Source: Alphaproteobacteria bacterium (GTDB lineage Bacteria; Pseudomonadota; Alphaproteobacteria; Rhodobacterales; Rhodobacteraceae). Taken from it: a stretch of 5,972 nucleotides of DNA. Positions within the stretch are counted from its first letter, which is position 1; each line of letters begins with the position of its first letter. The position numbers and the translations under genes are program-made. Below, piece by piece: positions 1-5,719 of the stretch. The notes beneath the pieces are model-generated. The model had not been told where the DNA came from. It ran no database searches and saw nothing but the letters and a program-made list of their open reading frames with translations. The stretch spans positions 1 to 5,972 of the forward strand of contig RFIR01000156.1 of assembly GCA_003695135.1 (NCBI GenBank). The letters run 5' to 3'.

Positions 1-803
1 CCGGTCAGATAGGCGCGATAGCTCTCCCAGCCGCTGGTGCAGCGGGCAAGGAACGCCTCATCAGCCTTTCCGGTGCGGACGATCTCATGGGTCAGCGCCA
101 GGATCAGCGCGGTATCGGTGCCGGGGCGCACCGCCAGCCATTCGGCTCCGGGCAGATCGCCCGCGCGCGGCGAGACGTTGATCACCCGCGCGCCGCCGGC
201 GAGCAGCCGCTCCAGCCAGCCGCCCAGCTCGTGCCGGCTGGTGCCGGCCGAGGCGATCTGGGCAGTGCGGGTCGAGATGCCGCCGAAGGCGAGCAGGATC
301 TCGCAATGCCGCGCGACCAGCTCCAGACTGGTCATCTGGTCCTGGAAGGCGCGGTTGCTCATGCCGATGATGCGGGGCAGCAGCACCTCGGCGGCGGCAT
401 GGGAATAGGTATCGCGCGAGGAGACATGGCCGCCGGCGAGGTTGAGAAAGCGCCGCAGCTGGCTTTGCGCGTGATGGAACCGGCCCGAGCTCGCCCAGCC
501 GTAGGAGCCGGCGAAGATCGCACCATTGCCATGTGCGGCGCGCACCCGGTCGATCTCGGCTGCCGTGCGCGCGATCGCCTCGTCCCAGTCGAGCCGCACG
601 AACGGGTCTGCACCGCGCCCGGCGCCGCCATCGCCCTCCAGCCAGCCGCGTCGAACGGCGGGCGCGAGGATGCGGCTTTCCGGGTCGCGCGCCGCCGAGA
701 CCCAGCCGCGGCCGATCCGCGACGGGGCCGGATCGTCGTCGAGCGGGACGAGATCCGCGCCCTCGACCCGGTACACGCCCCAATGGGCTGCCATGTAGCG
801 CAT
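1..803 (-). CDS. Molybdopterin-dependent S-/N-oxide reductase, BisC/TorZ/DorA type (N-terminal part; C-terminus outside window)
   Basis: The protein reads MRYMAAHWGVYRV... for 267 codons before the window edge; family members are about 770 residues. Members use a bis-MGD molybdenum centre to reduce DMSO, TMAO, biotin sulfoxide or methionine sulfoxide. Diagnostic stretches are SYGWASSGRFHHAQSQ (residues 100-115) and TYSHAAAEVLLP (132-143). By eye, Tyr101, Trp103 and Ser134 match Tyr114, Trp116 and the Mo-ligand Ser147 of Rhodobacter DMSO reductase, and the 33-residue Tyr-Ser spacing is identical. The start at 803 has GGGAGG at 808-813 just upstream; ATG at 794 is a less well-spaced alternative. 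No twin-arginine signal precedes the enzyme domain, which suggests a cytoplasmic, BisC-like enzyme rather than a periplasmic DorA/TorA. The physiological substrate cannot be read from this fragment. The reading frame is intact throughout. Confidence 0.93.
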   Translation of the reverse strand, partial: MRYMAAHWGVYRVEGADLVPLDDDPAPSRIGRGWVSAARDPESRILAPAVRRGWLEGDGGAGRGADPFVRLDWDEAIARTAAEIDRVRAAHGNGAIFAGSYGWASSGRFHHAQSQLRRFLNLAGGHVSSRDTYSHAAAEVLLPRIIGMSNRAFQDQMTSLELVARHCEILLAFGGISTRTAQIASAGTSRHELGGWLERLLAGGARVINVSPRAGDLPGAEWLAVRPGTDTALILALTHEIVRTGKADEAFLARCTSGWESYRAYLT

Positions 804-1075
804 GCGACCTCCCATCCCCGCGACGGTCATGCGGGGCTCTCGATTGGCGCATATTACCGACATGTCGGCATATGCAAACCACGCAACAGCTTCGGGTGCG
901 CAATGTGAAGCGGACCGGTGACAGGCGCAGGGCATTCGCCAGCGGGTGATCGGGCGCACCATCCCCAACGATGGCAGCTTGGCAACGGCAACGGAAGTTT
1001 CGCGAATTCATGCAGGGCAGAATTCCCCAGTTCGGTGAGTCCGGCATCAGCGGTCATCGGTGGTTGGCAGCTGCC
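804..1075. other. Non-coding stretch upstream of the molybdoenzyme gene
   Basis: About 270 bases lie between the start of the molybdoenzyme gene and the broken alpha/beta hydrolase. Short open frames exist on both strands (for example 854-1057 minus), but none shows a recognisable motif or a good ribosome site. The only clear structure is the palindrome at 849-875. The promoter of the molybdoenzyme gene should lie here, but I could not fix convincing -35 and -10 boxes. Confidence 0.6.
849..875. promoter_or_regulatory. Palindromic candidate operator upstream of the molybdoenzyme gene
   Basis: A perfect 12-bp palindrome, CCGACATGTCGG (857-868), is flanked by a second inverted pair, GCATAT (849-854) and ATATGC (870-875). 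The two inner gaps are 2 and 1 bases, so the outer pair is nearly but not exactly centred on the inner one. It lies 46-72 bases upstream of the start codon at 803, where a dimeric regulator could act. No particular regulator family is implied by the sequence, and binding is an inference. Confidence 0.4.
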
Positions 1076-1445
1076 TTAGACGAGCTTGGCGGTCTGCCGC
1101 ACCGCCTTCCCGGCGGTGGCGGAGCAGTGGGGCGCCGGCGCGCGCATCAAACCCGATCTGGCGCATCTCCCCGCAAGCCGAGACCTGATAGCCGCAAAAG
1201 AACAGGCCGCGCCCGGCGCCAGGGCGATGACCTCCATCGCCACGATGCCGCCCATCGACACGCCCGGCAGTGCGAAGCTTTCCGGCACGGCATCGAGTGT
1301 CGCCGCTGCCATCTCCGCGATGGTCGCGGCCTGCCCAAGACTTGCCAGAAGCGGGGGGCGCCCACGCGGAAAATCCGGCAATCCGGGGCTCGAAGAGGCA
1401 CCCGTCGCACATCATGCCCGGGATCAGGATGAGAGGCAGCATCAT
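1076..1445 (-). pseudogene. Broken alpha/beta hydrolase
   Basis: From ATG at 1445 the frame reads MMLPLILIPGMMCDG then CLFEPRIAGF, the usual first strand and oxyanion-loop start of a small alpha/beta hydrolase. It then leaves the coding frame. Another frame continues the same protein as PRGRPPLLASLGQAATIAEM, then AAATLDAVPESFALPG, then VSMGGIVAMEVIALAPG, which contains the nucleophile elbow G-V-S-M-G-G (Ser codon about 1256-1258). Removing one base from the A-run at 1370-1373 (TTTT on the coding strand) joins the two parts seamlessly. After about 1211 the similarity is lost, so the acid and histidine part of the triad is missing; this frame stops at 1076-1078. Intact relatives are about 230-270 residues. 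The substrate is unknown. A sequencing error could explain the single frameshift but not the lost C-terminal half. Confidence 0.65.
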
Positions 1446-1621
1446 GGGCGAGCCCTGTCCCTTCGCCCCGCGCCACCGGCCCGCCTCGGGACGTGGCCCC
1501 GCCGGAGGCAAAGAGGCGCACCGCCGCCTCCCGGCCGCGCCGCGACGCGGCGGCGCGAGCGATCCCGATGCGCGTCATGCGGTGTTCGCGGGTGATCTTC
1601 GGGCCGGTCCCGCTGGGAAGA

Positions 1622-1829
1622 CATCCGGCTGATCATCCCGTCCCAGGCCTCGGGCGTGAAGGCCCGGGTCACGCTCGCGGTCACGTTCCCGGTCCGGCGA
1701 GCCGCTATGACGAAGGCCATCACAGACTCGTAATCCGGTGCGCTCACCTTCACGATGAGGTCGAACTCGGCCATGCAGAACCAGAAGGCCGACATCCCAG
1801 TCCGGGATCACGCGCATCAGCCGGGCGTT
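1622..1829 (-). pseudogene. GYD-domain protein remnant
   Basis: The frame starting at 1795 reads MSAFWFCMAEFDLIVKVSAP, then DYESVMAFVIAARRTGNVTA, then SVTRAFTPEAWDGMISRM. This resembles the C-terminal half of GYD-domain proteins: a small ferredoxin-like fold of unknown function with a typical pattern of G-E-Y-D-hydrophobic, P-D-x-E-S and T-R-x-x-T. Upstream, a few codons (ARLMRVIPDW) sit in a different frame, and the normal first 40-50 residues are missing. Downstream, the frame runs through the expected stop into unrelated sequence. The piece lies directly after the broken permease on the same strand, so both may once have been in one operon. The family call is moderately secure; loss of function is likely from the missing N-terminus. 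Confidence 0.5.
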
Positions 1830-2196
1830 CACGAGGCACCGCCTTCGCCACCGGACGCGCGGGCCGGCATCGGGCCTCCGGACCGCCGTTCCGCCCGGGC
1901 ATTGGCGGCCACGTCGATCAGGATGACCGCACCGATCACCGCAAGCAGGACAAACGTGTTTATGCGCAGGAACGGCAACGCGGTATCGAGTACGGCAATG
2001 GACAGTGCCCCGAGCACGGCACCGGCTACGGTGCCGCTGCCGCCGGCGATGCTGACCCGCCGATCACGCAGGCGGCGATGATCGCGAACTCGTGCCCCTC
2101 GGCGGTCCGAGTGCAGGCGATGGCAAAATGTCCCGCACAAAGATGTCTCGCCAGCCCGGCCAGCAGCGCACCGCGGTGGTGCGGCAGGCCGCTCAC
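1829..2196 (-). pseudogene. Truncated sugar-type ABC transporter permease (RbsC/AraH-like), C-terminal third
   Basis: Two frames together give the C-terminal end of a BPD_transp_2-type permease (ribose/arabinose/xylose class). One frame gives ALLAGLARHLCAGHFAIACT and GHEFAIIAACVIGG (about 2196-2056). The next gives VSIAGGSGTVAGAVLGALSI, AVLDTALPFLRINTFVLLAV and IGAVILIDVAANA, then the stop at 1829-1831. The family hallmark I-G-G-x-S-I-x-G-G-x-G-T spans the break. Restoring one G to the GGG run (CCC at 2056-2058 on the plus strand) rejoins the frames exactly. Two or three hydrophobic segments remain, while about 200 N-terminal residues are absent. The missing side faces the IS110 remnant, so insertion and later deletion may have removed it. 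No ATP-binding or substrate-binding partner gene is in the window. Confidence 0.72.
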
Positions 2197-2447
2197 TGGC
2201 GCACCCTCCGCACTGGAAGGTTCGACCGTTTTGGGGTGCGCCTTTCGCTTCCGGCGCCCCGCTGCGACGGCCGGGGTCGCTTTCCGGCGAATGGCCCGCA
2301 TGAGACCTGCCGCGCGCGCGGTGTCGGGAGAACATGACTGGCCACAGGTTATAGCGCCAGGGCTGCGATCCCGGAGCGCCGGAAAAAGAGCGTCCCGCGA
2401 TGCCCCCCGACCGGAAGGAGCCTGGCCCGCATCAAGGAGAAACGGGA
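2197..2447. other. Non-coding stretch between permease fragment and transposase remnant; probable IS110 left end
   Basis: I see no gene here. It sits where an IS110-type element would carry its upstream non-coding end, which in the IS110 group can encode a bridge RNA. A short hairpin pairs GGGG-CGCC (2233-2242, TG bulged) with GGCGCCCC (2253-2260). No left boundary, target sequence or complete bridge-RNA fold could be identified, so the assignment to the element is inference. Confidence 0.3.
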
Positions 2448-2970
2448 ATGGGATTTGTCGCGGTGCTGGACTGGGCCGCCACACACGCGTTCTGTGTTAT
2501 CGATACCGGGTGCAGGCGATGCCGAGGCGTCTGGCGCGGATCGCGCCGCCGGCGGAAAGGACCACCCCGGCGATGCCTGTCTGCTGCGGGCCTGCTTCGG
2601 ACCGGCGGCCACCGCTTCAGGCCGCTCGAGCGCCGCGGTGACGATCCCGCACGCTCAGGGCGCCAATCAGCTCGCCGTCGAGGCGGGACTCTGCCCCGAC
2701 ACCCACCAGTCCGGGAAGTCCTGCGACGTCGGGTTCCCAGGGGCCTGCAACCGAAGACTGCCAAAGGCCATCACCTGCTTCGCCGACAACTCCCGACACG
2801 CCTCCGCATGGGCCGCAGACGTCTACAACCGTGCCTGCGCCAGGGGCTGCCGCCACCCCCCACGCCATCCGCATCCTCGGACGGGCGTGGTCCGTATCAT
2901 CTGGCGCGCATGGAACGACCGAACCACATACGATCCGGCAATCCACAACGCCGCAGCACAGACAGGTTGA
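2448..2970 (+). pseudogene. Degenerate IS110-family transposase
   Basis: The remnant begins with AAGGAG (2434-2439) and ATG at 2448, reading MGFVAVLDWAATHAFCVID, the RuvC-like start of IS110 transposases with the first acidic residue in DWA. Next come RAAGGKDHPGDACLL (frame +1, about 2542-2586) and LLRTGGHRFRPLE (another frame, about 2592-2630). Then come ANQLAVEAGLCPDTHQSGKS (from 2662), the tail with FADNSRHASAWAADVYNRA, and IIWRAWNDRTTYDP, typical of the C-terminal transposase domain. Intact proteins are about 320-410 residues; here roughly 170 codons remain, with at least two internal deletions. A six-C run at 2856-2861 (one C too many) and a GG at 2889-2890 (one G too few) enclose a dozen out-of-frame codons (PHAIRILGRAW). 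It cannot encode an active enzyme. Confidence 0.85.
2448..2970 (+). mobile_element. IS110-family insertion sequence remnant
   Basis: The extent given is that of the recognisable transposase relic. IS110 elements normally lack long terminal inverted repeats and do not make clear target duplications, so the outer ends cannot be set from this sequence alone. The bases after the stop (2971-3020) may still belong to the right end. Confidence 0.6.
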
Positions 2971-3020
2971 CACAGGCTGTCTCTCTGCCTCGCCGGCAGT
3001 GCCGTTCTCGGCTGGAGGGG

Positions 3021-3053
3021 TGGTGGGACGGGCAGAATCGACCTGCGACCATC
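3021..3053 (-). repeat. Partial, degenerate copy of a tRNA 3' end
   Basis: On the minus strand this reads GGTCGCAGGTCGATTCTG followed by CCCGTCCCACCA. Aligned by hand to the 3' end of the tRNA-Lys gene (3142-3173) it keeps 27 of 32 columns, with three substitutions and two one-base gaps. It includes the CCA and the TCGA of the T-loop. The T-arm here would have a four-base stem (GCAG/CTGC) instead of five. No matching D-arm or acceptor 5' strand is visible upstream, so it is not a functional tRNA. It may be an old attachment-site copy or the end of a decayed second tRNA gene. Confidence 0.5.
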
Positions 3054-3141
3054 ACCTCCTCAAAATCGAGCCCGTGGAAGACAGGTGGAAGATGGAAGTA
3101 ATCGGCAGCGGACAGAATGCCGTGTAACCAGTTGATTTCCT

Positions 3142-3217
3142 TGGTGAGCCCGGCAGGAATCGAACCTGCGACCCACTGATTAAAAGTCAGTTGCTCTACC
3201 AACTGAGCTACGGGCCC
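3142..3217 (-). tRNA. tRNA-Lys (anticodon UUU)
   Basis: The 76-base cloverleaf includes an encoded CCA. The acceptor stem GGGCCCG pairs with CGGGCTC (one G-U), the D-arm is GCTC...GAGC, and the anticodon stem ACTGA/TCAGT holds the loop CTTTTAA with anticodon TTT at 3182-3184. The T-arm GCAGG-TTCGAAT-CCTGC is perfect. It matches bacterial tRNA-Lys genes throughout. It is transcribed away from mtnP. The gene lies at the border between decayed DNA (lower coordinates) and an intact operon, a usual position for integration sites. Confidence 0.97.
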
Positions 3218-3228
3218 GACCGGCGCGG

Positions 3229-3257
3229 AACCTATGAGCGTCGATGCCGGGCGTCAA
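3229..3257 (-). promoter_or_regulatory. Sigma-70-type promoter of tRNA-Lys
   Basis: On the minus strand TTGACG (3252-3257) is followed by a 17-base spacer and TAGGTT (3229-3234). The tRNA begins 11 bases after the -10 box, so transcription would start close to the mature 5' end. The -35 box and spacing are near consensus; the -10 box is only fair, which is common in GC-rich alphaproteobacteria. Confidence 0.55.
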
Positions 3258-3358
3258 GGGCGCGAAGGGCGGGGTGGCGGGCCGTCTTCCGCCGGCGAGG
3301 CGCGGACGGACCGGGGCGATGCCGTGCACGGGGCGCCATCGGGCCTGCACGAGGCGCG

Positions 3359-3378
3359 GCGGGCTTGACGGGGCCCGC
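3359..3378. promoter_or_regulatory. Inverted repeat in the mtnP upstream region
   Basis: GCGGGC (3359-3364) and GCCCGC (3373-3378) flank an eight-base loop that contains TTGACG (3365-3370). TTGACG could be the -35 of the mtnP operon, with CAGGAC 17 bases later as a poor -10. The pairing could also act as an operator or weak hairpin. No known methionine or SAM riboswitch fold was recognised between the tRNA and mtnP. Confidence 0.22.
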
Positions 3379-3424
3379 GATCCCGGTCAGGACGGCGCGA
3401 GGCTTTCGGAGAACGGAGCGGCGC

Positions 3425-4291
3425 ATGGGCGTGATCGGCGTGATCGGCGGCAGCGGGGTCTACGAGATCGACGGGCTTGAGGATGCCGAATGGCGCAGCG
3501 TCGAGACCCCGTGGGGAGCGCCTTCCGACCAGATCCTGTTCGGCACGCTTTCGGGCACGCCGATGGCGTTTCTGCCCCGGCACGGGCGCGGGCATGTGCA
3601 GTCACCGGGCTCGATCAACTACCGCGCCAATATCGACGCGCTCAAGCGTTCGGGCGTGACCCATATCGTCTCGCTTTCGGCCTGCGGTTCGTTCCGCGAA
3701 GAATATGCCCCCGGCGATTTCGTGCTTGTCGACCAGTTCATCGACCGGACGGTGGCGCGCGAGACGAGCTTTTTCGGTGAGGGCTGCGTGGGCCATGTCT
3801 CGATGGCCCATCCGGTCTGTGCCGAGCTCGGCGACCGGCTGGATCAGGCCGCGCGCGGATCGGACATCACGCTTCATCGCGGCGGCGCCTATCTGTGCAT
3901 GGAGGGGCCGCAATTCTCGACCCTCGCCGAAAGCCGGCTCTATCGCGAGGTGTGGGGTTGCGACGTCATCGGCATGACCAACCTGCCGGAGGCCAAGCTC
4001 GCCCGCGAGGCCGAGATCTGCTATGCCACCGTGGCGATGGTCACCGATTACGACAGCTGGCATCCCGATCACGGCACGGTGGATATCAGCGCCATCATCG
4101 CCACGCTGACTGCCAATGCCGGGAAGGCGCGCCAGCTGGTCGCCTATCTCGCAGCCTTGGCGGGAGAGGCGCGCCGGCCCTGTCCCGCCGGCTGCGACCG
4201 CGCGCTCGATCACGCCATCCTGACCGCGCCGGACAAGCGCGATCCGGCGCTGGTGGCGCGGCTCGATGCGGTTGCGGGGCGGGTGCTGTGA
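3425..4291 (+). CDS. mtnP: S-methyl-5'-thioadenosine phosphorylase MtnP
   Basis: This cytosolic enzyme splits 5'-methylthioadenosine, the by-product of polyamine and related SAM-dependent synthesis, with phosphate into adenine and 5-methylthioribose-1-phosphate. It is the entry step of methionine salvage. The 288-residue product has the full length of the purine nucleoside phosphorylase-type family. Visible sites are the phosphate-binding GGSG (8-11), PRHGRGH (51-57), NYRANI (65-70), SLSACGSFREEYAPGDF (83-99) with DQFIDRT following, EGPQFST (160-166), GMTNLPEAKLAREAEICYA (183-201) and TDYDSW (207-212). By analogy with human MTAP, Ser10, Arg52/His53, Met184/Thr185 and Asp208/Asp210 are the ligand and catalytic positions. 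GGAG at 3415-3418 sits six bases before the ATG. The stop overlaps the start of the next gene by four bases, so the two are almost surely one operon. No defects were seen. Confidence 0.97.
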   Translation: MGVIGVIGGSGVYEIDGLEDAEWRSVETPWGAPSDQILFGTLSGTPMAFLPRHGRGHVQSPGSINYRANIDALKRSGVTHIVSLSACGSFREEYAPGDFVLVDQFIDRTVARETSFFGEGCVGHVSMAHPVCAELGDRLDQAARGSDITLHRGGAYLCMEGPQFSTLAESRLYREVWGCDVIGMTNLPEAKLAREAEICYATVAMVTDYDSWHPDHGTVDISAIIATLTANAGKARQLVAYLAALAGEARRPCPAGCDRALDHAILTAPDKRDPALVARLDAVAGRVL

Positions 4292-5250
4292 GCGAAGGCG
4301 CAGTGGGCGGGACGGCGGGCGGGGCGGCGGGCCACACCACCCATGATGCGCTGGAGGATCCGCGCAACCGCGACATCCGCATCTATGTCAATGGCGACAT
4401 CGTCCATCGCGACGAGGCGAAGGTGTCGGTCTATGATTCCGGCTTCCTGCTCGGCGACGGCATGTGGGAGGGGCTGCGCCTGCATGACGGTGTCTGGACC
4501 TTCTTCGACGAGCACATGGACCGGTTCTTCGCCGCCTGCAAGGCGGTGAGCCTGGAGGTGGGGCTCGACCGGGCCGGGATTCTCGACGCGCTCAACCGCA
4601 CCGCCGCGGCCAACGGCATGACCACCGATGTGCATTGCCGGCTGATGCTGACGCGCGGCGTGAAGGCGCGGCCGTTCCAGCATCCGCGGCTCAGCCGATC
4701 GGGGCCGACGCTGGTCATCATCATGGAGCATTCCCGCCCCGCCGACAGCCTGCAGAGCGAAGGCATCCGCCTCGCCACCGTGCCGCAGGTGCGCGGCCTG
4801 CCGATGAGCCAAGATGCCAAGTACAACTCGCATTCCAAGCTCAACTGCGTCATCGCCTGCCTGCAGGCCGAACAGGCTGGCGCCGACGAGGCTCTGATGC
4901 TCGACCCGCATGGCTTCGTCAACACCACCAATGCCTGCAACTTCTTCATCGTGCGCAAGGGGCAGGTCTGGACCTCGACTGGCGACTACTGCATGAACGG
5001 CGTGACGCGGGCCAAGGTCATCGAGCTTTGCCGCGCCAACGACATCCCGGTCTTCGAGCGCAACTTCAGCCTGTTCGACACCTACAGCGCCGACGAGGCG
5101 TTCCTGACCGGTACCTTCGGCGCGCAGACCCCGGTGGCGAGCATCGACGGCAAGCCGATCGGCGATGGCGAAAGGCCCGTCACGAGGCGCATCCGCGCGC
5201 TCTACAAGGAATTGATCGCGCGCCAGACCGGGCCGCGGCTGACTGGGTGA
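4288..5250 (+). CDS. Fold-type IV PLP aminotransferase (BCAT/D-amino acid aminotransferase class)
   Basis: The protein has 320 residues. IYVNGDIVHRDEAKVSVYDS and GFLLGDGMWEGLRLHDG form the typical class IV N-terminal domain. RFFAAC supplies the expected phosphate-contact Arg, and AKYNSHSKLNC holds the likely Schiff-base lysine (Lys178; Lys184 is the alternative). GADEALMLDPHGFV, NFFIV, MNGVTRAKVIELC and FLTGTFGAQTPV complete the fold. The position normally occupied by the glutamate that contacts the PLP ring nitrogen reads Thr213 (GFVNTTNACNFF). The start is GTG at 4288, whose GTGA overlaps the mtnP stop; GTG at 4303 is possible, and no in-frame ATG occurs before Met57. The first 30 residues are Gly/Ala-rich and not part of the domain. 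Coupling to mtnP suggests transamination of 2-keto-4-methylthiobutyrate to methionine, but branched-chain or D-amino acid substrates are equally open. Confidence 0.9.
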   Translation: MSEGAVGGTAGGAAGHTTHDALEDPRNRDIRIYVNGDIVHRDEAKVSVYDSGFLLGDGMWEGLRLHDGVWTFFDEHMDRFFAACKAVSLEVGLDRAGILDALNRTAAANGMTTDVHCRLMLTRGVKARPFQHPRLSRSGPTLVIIMEHSRPADSLQSEGIRLATVPQVRGLPMSQDAKYNSHSKLNCVIACLQAEQAGADEALMLDPHGFVNTTNACNFFIVRKGQVWTSTGDYCMNGVTRAKVIELCRANDIPVFERNFSLFDTYSADEAFLTGTFGAQTPVASIDGKPIGDGERPVTRRIRALYKELIARQTGPRLTG

Positions 5251-5317
5251 GCCCAACAGCCCAGATTCCCGAGCATCGTCCGGCCCCGGAAGGAGATGGC
5301 GCGTGCGCGGGATGGAC

Positions 5318-5360
5318 GGAAGGACCCCTGCAAAACTGCGGCATGAATGCAGGGCCTTCC
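5318..5360. terminator. Strong inverted repeat after the aminotransferase gene; possible terminator or repeat-derived hairpin
   Basis: GGAAGG-AC-CCCTGCA, given as 5318-5332, pairs with TGCAGGGCCTTCC (5348-5360). There are 13 paired bases, one two-base bulge and a 15-base loop. It begins 68 bases after the aminotransferase stop and could end the operon transcript, but it has no T-run, so intrinsic termination is doubtful. Its left arm overlaps a diverged forward copy of the repeat-end motif (5320-5336), so it may equally be part of the repeat array. Confidence 0.4.
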
Positions 5361-5393
5361 AGCGCACCGATTTCTATTCGACACGATCGTGCG

Positions 5394-5411
5394 CGCGTAA
5401 AGTAATTAGAA
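5394..5411 (+). repeat. 18-bp short direct repeat, first copy (second at 5485-5502)
   Basis: CGCGTAAAGTAATTAGAA occurs exactly at 5394-5411 and 5485-5502. Diverged versions stand at 5704-5721 and 5795-5812, 310 bases later in each case. Every copy marks an abrupt change from alternating GC bases to an AT-rich run. Confidence 0.75.
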
Positions 5412-5511
5412 GAGACCCCTGCGAAAACCGGATGCAGGCGGGCACCAGAATTGGACAAGGTTTTCGAGGGTTCATGCCTGCGTTCGCGTAAAGTAATTAG
5501 AAAATAACTTC

Positions 5512-5540
5512 GCAATCAATATTTACCAATCAACAGTGAA
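5512..5540 (+). repeat. AT-rich CAATCAA block (copies at 5512-5540, 5822-5850 and about 5950-5967)
   Basis: The block GCAATCAATATTT...CAATCAACAGTGAA contains two CAATCAA heptamers 14 bases apart. The second copy contains AATCAATATTTTA (5824-5836), which fits the IHF consensus WATCAANNNNTTR exactly; the first copy misses the TTR part. The third, CAATCAATATTAACC near the window end, is truncated by the edge. IHF binding is a hypothesis only. Confidence 0.5.
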
Positions 5541-5558
5541 ATTAAAAAGAACGCACGT

Positions 5559-5579
5559 GGCGCCGCATTTCGCGGCGCC
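5559..5579. repeat. Conserved GC hairpin in repeat unit 1
   Basis: GGCGCCGC (5559-5566) pairs perfectly with GCGGCGCC (5572-5579) around the loop ATTTC. It lacks a following T-run on either strand, so it is unlikely to be an intrinsic terminator. Confidence 0.7.
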
Positions 5580-5616
5580 CAAGCGCAACGCCCGGCACCG
5601 GCCTGCAGAGTTTTGC

Positions 5617-5639
5617 AGGAGTCTCTAAAAGAGATTCCT
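5617..5639. repeat. Hairpin formed by two repeat ends facing each other
   Basis: The right end of copy 1 (5610-5626) is followed after AAA by another forward end motif (AGAGATTCCTACGAAAC, 5630-5646). The two pair as AGGAGTCTCT with AGAGATTCCT: ten base pairs including one G-T, around a three-base loop. Confidence 0.6.
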
Positions 5640-5719
5640 ACGAAACCCGGATGCAGGCGGATGCCCGTAATGCACAAGGTCTTGCAGGGATCATGATCGC
5701 GCGCGCGTAAAATAACTTG

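Larger units (their letters stand above)
5411..5626. repeat. MITE-like element, copy 1, with inverted ends
   Basis: The left end AGAGACCCCTGCGAAAA (5411-5427) is the inverted counterpart of GTTTTGCAGGAGTCTCT's outer part (5610-5626), matching at about 15 of 17 positions. The 216-bp element encloses an A/T block with CAATCAA and the GC hairpin at 5559-5579. No coding capacity or obvious target-site duplication is visible. MITE is a working description; a large palindrome-ended extragenic repeat is an equal alternative. Confidence 0.5.

Noticed and set aside
87..908. Long plus-strand open frame opposite the molybdoenzyme gene
   Set aside because: It is antisense to a well-conserved reductase and has no recognisable motif; long shadow frames are expected at this GC content.
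1829..1832. GTGA overlap of the permease stop with a GTG-started minus-strand frame as a coupled gene
   Set aside because: The frame reads VNARLMRVIPDWD and then turns into non-conserved sequence; the GYD similarity is in another frame, so the overlap may be accidental.
1493..2641. 382-codon plus-strand open frame across the decayed region
   Set aside because: The sequence is Arg/Pro/Ala-rich without any family motif and runs across the minus-strand permease and GYD relics and into the transposase relic.
2968..2973. TTGACA-like -35 box at the end of the transposase relic
   Set aside because: It contains the transposase stop codon and no acceptable -10 follows at a normal distance with a gene to drive.
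3218..3424. SAM or methionine riboswitch before mtnP
   Set aside because: The leader has only one short GC stem; I could not match it to any SAM riboswitch core.
3895..4287. N-terminal extension of the aminotransferase frame into mtnP
   Set aside because: The frame is open, but this part overlaps conserved MtnP codons; the GTG at 4288 with the stop/start overlap is the sensible start.
4210..5367. 385-codon minus-strand open frame opposite the aminotransferase
   Set aside because: It is fully antisense to a clear class IV aminotransferase; composition and His/Arg-rich content are typical of a shadow frame.
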